From Multifurca ochricompacta (Eukaryota > Basidiomycota > Agaricomycetes > Russulales > Russulaceae): a stretch of 36,350 bases of DNA. The position numbers were made by a program, and so were the translations under genes. A model generated the notes under the pieces. It was not told where the DNA came from. It saw only the letters and a list, made by a program, of their open reading frames with translations, and ran no database searches. Every line of letters starts with the position of its first letter. The first letter of the stretch is position 1. Of the stretch, positions 30,030 through 36,350 are shown in pieces. Location: assembly GCA_022496185.1 (NCBI GenBank), contig WTXG01000328.1, positions 1 through 36,350 on the forward strand. Reading direction: 5' to 3'.

Positions 30030-30295
30030 TCACCGCTCGATCTCGCCCGCGATGAATGGCCATGCCCCCTCCTCCTTCTCCTTCTCCTTCTCCACCCCCC
30101 CTCCACTCGTAACACCCATCACCTTATACTCCCCACCCATCCCAGCCGCGTCAACGAGACGCGCCGCAGCCGCCGCGAGCGCGTCCCCGTTCTCCTTAGA
30201 TGATGTTGAGGCCGCGCGCTGCAGCGCACCGACGCGAGTCCCGATGCCCATGTGTAGGAGGAAGGCGCGCTGCGAGAGTGGGCCGTGCACTTTCG

Positions 30296-30327
<32 letters not shown>

Positions 30328-31816
30328 CACCTGTGATATGAAAGGACGTTGGAGAGCGAAAGAGAAAGAGCGAAACGCACCAGTTCCTGCCAGCGCTTCG
30401 GCGAGATACGCAAAGTCGACGTTTGCCGTCAGGTCCGCCTGACCCGGGAACTCGAAAGGGTCAACGAGCGCATGTTTTTTAAAGGCCTGCGCGAAAAAAA
30501 AAGGAAAAAACAAACAAACAAACATATATCATCCTCTGTTAGCGCCACACTAGATAATATATAGATAGATAGCGTACTCACGCGGAACGAATTGCCGACG
30601 GCGTGGTTTGCTCCATAGTCTACCACTAGTGCGCTACCACCCGCGCCTTGGGAGATGAGCATACCCAACTTGCGCGCGGCCTGAAAGGAGGTAGCGGAGA
30701 CTTCGATGCGCGCGCCAATCGGGAGGGACCCGAATCGCGGTGACGAGGCGCCCAGTAGTGTTGACACAGGCGAAGGGTCTGGCGCGAGCACGGAGCGAAA
30801 ACGCGTTTTTGATGTCGCCGTTGACGATGATGATCGATCAAGGTCAAGGGAGGACGTGAGGACGTCTGACGGTCTGAGTATTCTCTTGGCGGCCGGGTCT
30901 GGGGTAGAGGTGATCAAGACCTCCTTCCAACCTTGATGTGTTTTCTAAACGACGGTCACCTTATACTCTATCATAAGTAAGCTTTGTTATGTTATGAACC
31001 GCGTACTTCGATGAGATGGAATGGCAGCGCGTCAAAGAACTCGTGGGCGACCAGCATGGTGTAGACGCCATCTGCGGTAGGGATGTCGTCAATCGAATCG
31101 TGCCAGTGTATTTTAAGGTTGTTTTTGCCATCCCATGATTGGAGCTTCTTTTGCTGCACGGAACGGAGAGCCGGACTTGATTCCACGAGGTGAACATGCT
31201 TTACGGACGTACGAGAATGCGGTAGTTGCGATAACGTCTGAAAGCCGGTTAAAATACAGTTGAACGCCGGACAAAAACGGGCCAACTCACGCGGAGGATA
31301 TCATCCATAAGCGTACCTCTTCCCGGTCCAAGTTCCACAAGCTGGATGTCATGCTTCGCTCCGGTGGTCAAATAGTGTGACAGCAACCATATACCTAAGA
31401 GCTAACGTATCCTCTCAATATATTCATTACCTCCCAGAAGCCAAAGCCTAAAGGGGGGAGACACGCACCTCGCCAAATACCTGGCTGATCTCTGGACTGG
31501 TGATGAAGTCACCCGAGCACCAATCACCGCGTTTGCAGGGTTCATGTAGTAACCCTCTGTAGGATGGGAGAGGCAAAGTTGCATGTACGTCGCGAAGGAT
31601 ACGGGTCCATTTACCTGTACCACCAAACCCGTATCGTATATTAAACCCGAGGGGGGTGATGCACAAAAGAGGTCAAGCGCGTACCTTGATAGTGTCCAAC
31701 AATATCTTCTCAACTGGAGTCACAGAAGGTACAACATGAGATGACTGTGCGTATTGCCTGGATTGCAGTACACGGCGAACGAGTCTTGTGTGTAATAAAC
31801 AACGACGGAAGAACAT
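30030..31816 (-). CDS. NDUFAF7: NDUFAF7/MidA-type protein arginine methyltransferase (complex I assembly)
   Basis: Family role: a SAM-dependent mitochondrial methyltransferase; the human protein dimethylates an Arg of NDUFS2 during complex I assembly. Seven exons: 31816-31685, 31614-31469, 31401-31291, 31237-31007, 30944-30582, 30486-30381, 30295-30030; about 451 residues. Seen: an Arg-rich, acid-poor N-terminus (MFFRRCLLHTRLVRR) fitting a mitochondrial presequence, NGPVSFATYMQLCLSHPTEG, the SAM motif ELGPGRGT (exon 3), HLVESSPALR, VAHEFFDALPFHL, VVDYG, FPGQADLTANVDF and HGPLSQRAFL. Oddities: exon 2 lacks one G in GCTCGGGTGAC (31512-31514) where R-G-D-F is expected; the last intron ends in a (CA)16 tract directly before its AG. 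Divergent from TIF6. Confidence 0.9.
30297..30328 (+). repeat. TG microsatellite (16 units) at a 3' splice site
   Basis: (TG)16 on the plus strand; on the minus strand it is the (CA)n tract whose last CAG is the acceptor of the last NDUFAF7 intron. Confidence 0.95.
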
Positions 31817-31975
31817 TTAATTTTGACTCGACCGGATGCGGAGGAAGGTGACTCGAACGGAATGGAACAGATTCAAAAAGACCGAACTGTTGCCCATCGA
31901 CATCGACATCGACATCGACACCAATCCCATTGTTATAGTCCCTTGCAAAAAAAAAACAAAAAGGTCCACTAAATC
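31817..31975. promoter_or_regulatory. shared intergenic region of NDUFAF7 and TIF6
   Basis: 159 bp between divergent start codons. Contains ATCGACATCGACATCGACACC (ATCGAC repeats at about 31899-31919). Probably a bidirectional promoter; no TATA box seen. Confidence 0.55.
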
Positions 31976-32957
31976 ATGGCCACTCGTACGTTCATAAAAA
32001 CTCACTCACACATAATCATAATCATAATCATCACACAAAAAACCCTCGTTACATTATATCGATAAAATATACGACCACAAAAAAAAAATAAAGGCCTCCA
32101 ATTCGAAAACAGCAACGACGTCGGCGTCTTCTCCAAACTCACCAACTCCTACTGTCTCGTCGCCATTCAAGGCAGTACCAATTTTTACTCCACCTTCGAA
32201 GCCGAGCTCCACGACGTGATCCCCATCGTGCACACCTCTATCGGCGGTACCCGCATCGTCGGTCGTCTCACCGCCGGTAACCGTCACGGACTCCTAGTAC
32301 CGTCATCGACGACGGATCAGGAACTCCAACACATCCGCAACGCTCTCCCGGATTCAGTCGCCCTCCAACGCGTCGAGGAGCGTCTCTCCGCCCTCGGAAA
32401 CGTCATCGCTTCTAACGATCACGTCGCCCTCGTCCATCCTGACATTGATCGTGAGACAGAAGAAATTATCGCAGATGTCCTTAAAGTCGAAGTTTTCCGT
32501 CAGACGATCGCGGATAACGTACTCGTTGGCTCCTACTGCGCGATCACTAACCAAGGTGGTCTCGTTCATCCCAAGACGTCCGTTCAAGACCAGGACGAGC
32601 TCTCCAGTCTATTGCAAGTTCCACTGGTGGTCTGTCTCATCTCCTTTTCGTTTCCCCATAACAGTGTCCTCTTTTTTCCCCCTAACTTCCTTTTATAGGC
32701 TGGCACCGTCAATCGAGGTTCGGACGTACTCGGCGCTGGGCTTGTCGTCAACGACTGGTGCGCGTTCACCGGTCTCGATACCACCGCGACGGAGATCAGT
32801 GTTATCGAAGCGACGTTCAGTGCGCATCTTCCTCCTTCATTCTGAAAGTCCCTGACCCCCCCCCCCCCCCCACCACCTCCGCACAGAACTCCAGGGCCAA
32901 AACTCGAGCGCCGTCGTGGGCGAGATGCGCGACGCGCTCATCGACAGTTGGGCATGA
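31976..32957 (+). CDS. TIF6: TIF6/eIF6, 60S ribosomal subunit anti-association factor
   Basis: Four exons: 31976-31985 (only 10 nt), 32094-32629, 32699-32819, 32887-32957; 245 residues, equal to the yeast protein. It binds the 60S subunit during nucleolar and cytoplasmic maturation and keeps 40S from joining until released. Seen: [49 protein letters not shown], the repeated beta-propeller-like pentein units, [22 protein letters not shown] and [13 protein letters not shown] at the end. All splice sites are GT-AG and in phase. A C15 run precedes the last acceptor. The very short first exon makes the start easy to miss for gene finders. Confidence 0.95.
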
Positions 32958-33437
32958 ACAATACAGCTCCATTATTGCTGTACACCATCCTCTATCGCTC
33001 CTTTCATTTGCGTCGTCGCTGTCTGTTTGTCCGCCTGCGCATATCCCGATCAATACCTGTAATCTGTACACTGCAATCTACGCACGCACTTATTACGAAG
33101 CAAAATACAGAAAACAAAATAAAAAAAGGGCAACGATTGTATCAATCAAACGAAACGACAAATCTACCTGCCGTAGTCCTATCTCAAGCGAGCCAGCGTC
33201 CATCTACACATATACAGTCCGCTTGAAACGACCGTACCAATAATACCTCGTTAACGATACATAAGTGAAAACTGCAGGCGACCCAGCACCACTCAGCGCT
33301 CAAACGCGCAAAATAGAAAAATATCTCCGATATAGACAGTACCCATTTTGAGTGCTTGATTCTTCACGCACGCACGCAGGTATAAACTTTGACCGGAGAT
33401 GCCCCCCTCCCTTCCCCCTCCCCTCCATCACCCATTT
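32958..33437. other. convergent intergenic region between TIF6 and the AhpC/TSA-like gene
   Basis: Holds both 3' UTRs. CACGCACGCACG at about 33366-33377 is a short repeat. No gene. Confidence 0.5.
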
Positions 33438-36350
33438 TTAACGAATGGACCGTCCATTTCCAGTCACGACAACGCTCCACTCTCCCGAGGCTGTAGACTC
33501 CAATTCGATGCTCAACGCCTCCGCACACCCTTCACACGCGCCGCATGCCCCACACGCCTCCTCCCGCACGACCGACAAAACCTTGGCGTCGCGTCCGCTC
33601 GGCGCTGTGTTGCTACCGCGCTCCAAAGGCAGGCTAATATTCGGACGTACCGTCCCACCAGTGCTCGCACCAGCCGCTCCTAGCCCTGAAATCCCAGTAT
33701 ACCTCCGCACGGCGCGCACACCTGCCGCGGCGAGGACGTCCAATATCGGCGCGTGGCCTGTTGTGGTCTGCATCCGATGCGCGTAGGTGCAACTCATCCT
33801 ATGAGATCCAGATCCAGTCAAACCAGACCCAGACCACAAAATAGATGGGGGATAGACCCCAAAAAAAAAAAGAAAAATAAGGAAGGGGAGGAGGGAAGAC
33901 ACATACCCTGGTCCAAGCACAAACTCACCACCAAGCTGCGTGGCATCGCCTCCCCGCTCCCACACGGGCATCCCCACGCGCAACGCGTGGCGACGACCAT
34001 TGCCAGACCGCTCACTGCACCATGTCGCACGTACGACCTTGTGCCGTGCGGTAGACTCGGGCTGCGCGCCTTCTGTGTGCCAGACGGGACGTGACTCATT
34101 CCGAAAGTTCGATACAATGCCTGGCCTGGCGACGCATCTACGAAAAGCTCATAAGGCAAGCGGAAGATCTCTGTAAGGGGAAAGAGCGCATTAAGGTGAG
34201 AGGAGCACGCTCAAGGGGGTATGGAGGAAGTCTCTACGCACGTCGATAGGAACGGATGAGCCCGTACGACCCACACCCGACCACGATAAGACGAACGCCA
34301 GATCTCAGAAGAGCAACATGATCTACATCGCGCATGAGCGACGTGAGGTAGTCCTGACACATGGGGCACCTGCACGATACAAAATGGGTTAAGCACGCGT
34401 TACATACAGATGGACCTCAAAAAAAACAGGGGGGGCGTGCATACCAGAAGTGTCGGATAAAGATAACCACGGTACGTTGCGTGCGCCAGAGCTCACCAAA
34501 TTGCAGGCGCACCCCATTCTCGCGTACGACTGGCAAGCGCGCGGCGTGCGCAAGTTGGCTAGAACTCAAGACTCCTGCCGGCCCAGGCTCAGAAAGCGAA
34601 CGTGGGTGTCCGTGATGGTGGTGGGGGGGATGGTGGTGATGACCGGGATGGTGGTGATAGGGTCCGTGCCTCTCTGACGTGTGAGGGCTATGCTGGCCAT
34701 GCGATGACGAAGGCGAAGCGTCCCGACGTCGCATTTGAGGTGCAGACGCTGTTGACATGTTGTCAACATGCGAAGAACTCGAAGATGTTGATTGTATGAC
34801 GCTTGAGACCGAGGCATGCCCCATACGCGATGGCAGTGTTGCAGTCTGCGCGGTGCGCGGAGGAGGTGGGGGTGGGGGTGGGGATGGGGATAAATGAGTT
34901 ATTTGCGATGGAGGTAAGGGGTGCGTGGTGTGTACAACTGGAGCAGTGGATGCATGTGCAACACGCGAGGGTGCTGCCGCGCCCGCAGGAAGACTGGCGT
35001 GTGAAGCCGTAGACGGTGCGACATGAGCGACATGCAAAGTCGGCGGTGACACGCTGTGGGTTGTTAAAGATGGCGCCGGGGGAACGTACTGGTTTTGCCC
35101 ACGCGTTAGTCCGTGACCATGTGCACGAGGGGGAGGCGTCGGGGGTGAGTCTATGATCGGCTCCGGATGAGTGGTGACAGTAGGTGGGCTCGGTAGAGGA
35201 CGCGACAATGGCAGGGGCGTCGAGGTACTGCGCCCCCCGATAGCCTTGTGAGAGCCCCAAGATTGTGAGCGCTTTTTCGGCGGGAGTGCGGGCTCTGGCT
35301 CCGGTTCTGGTTTCACCTCAGGCCTTAAAGCAACATGCCGAACGTTGCCTGCACCTTGCGTATGCGACGCGGGTTGAACGCTGTCCATGTTTTGGAGTGG
35401 GAAGGCATGCACACCGCGGGGTGCATGGGCGGCTGGCGACTCAGTACCACACACCTGGTCCCCCAGCTGTCCAGCAGTGCGCTGGTGTACTGCTTGCTCC
35501 TTCGACGCCGATCCTGGAATTCCCCCTGCTTGCTTCTTTGAGGATAATACCGCCATGCTCTCCACCACGATGACTGGCCCTTGCGTGGCCGCCGGGAAAG
35601 CAGTGGCCGGTGGAGGCGCGGCAATAGACCCATCTTCAGAAGCAAGCCGGTCCGCGGCATCTGCAGCTGCTTGTAGTTTACTGCGTAACGATGATGAGGC
35701 ACTGCTTCTCCGAACCTGTAACGCTGACGATGTACGTGCACGCAACCGAGCGAAACGCCCAGCCTCACGGTCTACGGACTCGGGTTCTGATTCAACCGAT
35801 CGCTCCTGTTTCGGAAAACGGAAGTTAAGTTGGAGGGGTAAGGCGTCTAAGTCTTCTGGTGGCGTTGATACGCGACGGGAGATTGAGATACTGGGAGGGA
35901 GAGGGAGAGAACCACCTGAGGGTGGTGAAACAGGGACTGTCTGATGGGTGGGAGAGGTCAGGGGTGAAGTGGTGAATGGCGCTAGGGCGGCAGGTGGAAG
36001 GTTAATGTGCGCAAGGGGAAATGATGAAAGCGCGGTGGATGAGGGTAAAGAGACAGGACGAGAACTTCGAACTGAACTTGGTGTCTGTGGGCGTGAGGGG
36101 GCCGAGTAAAAAGCCAAGTCGCGGGACCATGAGTCGATTGAGGACGCTGACGGAGTCCGTTTCTCGAGAGGAAGTGGAAGGGAGGAGAGTGGAGGGCGCG
36201 ATTGAGGATTTTCTGGATGTTCTTCGGTCCCTCTGGTGGCAGGCATGTCGACTTGCATGACATGCATATTCTTGTGTACAGGTACCACATCTCCAGAATG
36301 CTCTGGCACACCATCAAGCAGCACCGCAGATACGAACGAACTACATGAAC
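33438..36350 (-). CDS. AhpC/TSA-type (PRXL2/AAED1-like) thioredoxin-fold protein with long disordered N-terminus (partial)
   Basis: Exons: 36350(edge)-34445, 34369-34242, 34170-33907, 33798-33438. The frame is open to the window edge; in-frame Met codons follow near 36268, so the start may be inside or outside. The first 600 or so residues are Ser/Pro/His-rich, with Pro runs (8) and an HHHPGHHHHPPHHHHGHP tract. The fold starts at LQFGELW and reads RTVVIFIRHFWCPMCQDYL (CxxC at exon 1/2), GVRLIVVGCGSYGLI, FVDASPGQALYRTFGM, GGEFVLGPG and AHRMQTTTGHAPILDVLAAAGV, as in fungal AhpC-TSA_2 family proteins, redox proteins of unclear substrate. Oddity: VVA and ALRVGM in exon 3 are one base out of frame (near 33988, AAC expected, AC seen). 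The final 70 residues are again low-complexity. Confidence 0.82.

Noticed and set aside
30200..30936. Plus-strand proteins opposite NDUFAF7
   Set aside because: They are shadows of the minus-strand exons, whose translation matches the family throughout.
33753..36260. Plus-strand ORFs opposite the AhpC/TSA-like gene
   Set aside because: Shadow frames of the Ser/Pro-rich minus-strand exon; no recognisable content.

Overview
The window looks like nuclear DNA of a filamentous basidiomycete, most likely an Agaricomycete (mushroom-forming class). The host genes carry many short GT-AG introns of about 45 to 165 bp, and the mobile DNA is typical of this group: a Ty3 chromovirus, poly(A)-tailed LINEs and a hAT-like element. 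All exon structures below were read by hand from frame, splice sites and family conservation; no transcript or database was available.

Layout. Positions 1-5400 are a nest of transposons: the 3' half of a Ty3 chromovirus, whose post-pol ORF is interrupted by a complete 535-bp miniature LTR element (TRIM) carrying a tRNA-like sequence in each LTR, and whose 3' LTR is interrupted by a 1452-bp hAT-like element; a LINE 3' end follows. Positions 5683-7520 hold copy A of a multicopy spliced gene that I do not recognise. Positions 7829-15930 are a host block: an ALG12-type mannosyltransferase (minus), an ADP1-type ABCG transporter with an EGF-like ectodomain (plus, divergent from ALG12) and a small heat-shock-protein-like gene (plus). 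A tRNA-Val gene (minus) and a GH18 chitinase (plus) follow up to 19092. Positions 19093-29900 are mostly repeats: a 916-bp long-TIR foldback element holding a LINE tail, a CHAT-domain gene remnant, a duplicated ALG12 3' end, a LINE ORF1, copies B and C of the multicopy gene, and LINE ORF2 remnants. Positions 30030-36350 are again host genes: NDUFAF7 (minus) and TIF6/eIF6 (plus) divergent across 159 bp, then an AhpC/TSA-type thioredoxin-fold protein with a very long disordered N-terminus (minus), which runs off the right edge.

How parts relate. The host genes are housekeeping functions that do not form one pathway: N-glycan assembly in the ER, a membrane transporter, a chaperone, cell-wall chitin hydrolysis, complex I assembly and 60S ribosome biogenesis. 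Two pairs are divergent and probably share promoters. The most unusual object is the TRIM with tRNA-like, Pol III-promoter-bearing LTRs, which resembles in design the plant Cassandra elements (5S rRNA in the LTRs). A second structural point is that ALG12's 3' end plus the neighbouring multicopy gene recur in inverted order about 15 kb away. Six otherwise conserved reading frames each need a one-base correction, five of them in or plausibly at short homopolymers, which points to base-level sequence errors or recent lesions.
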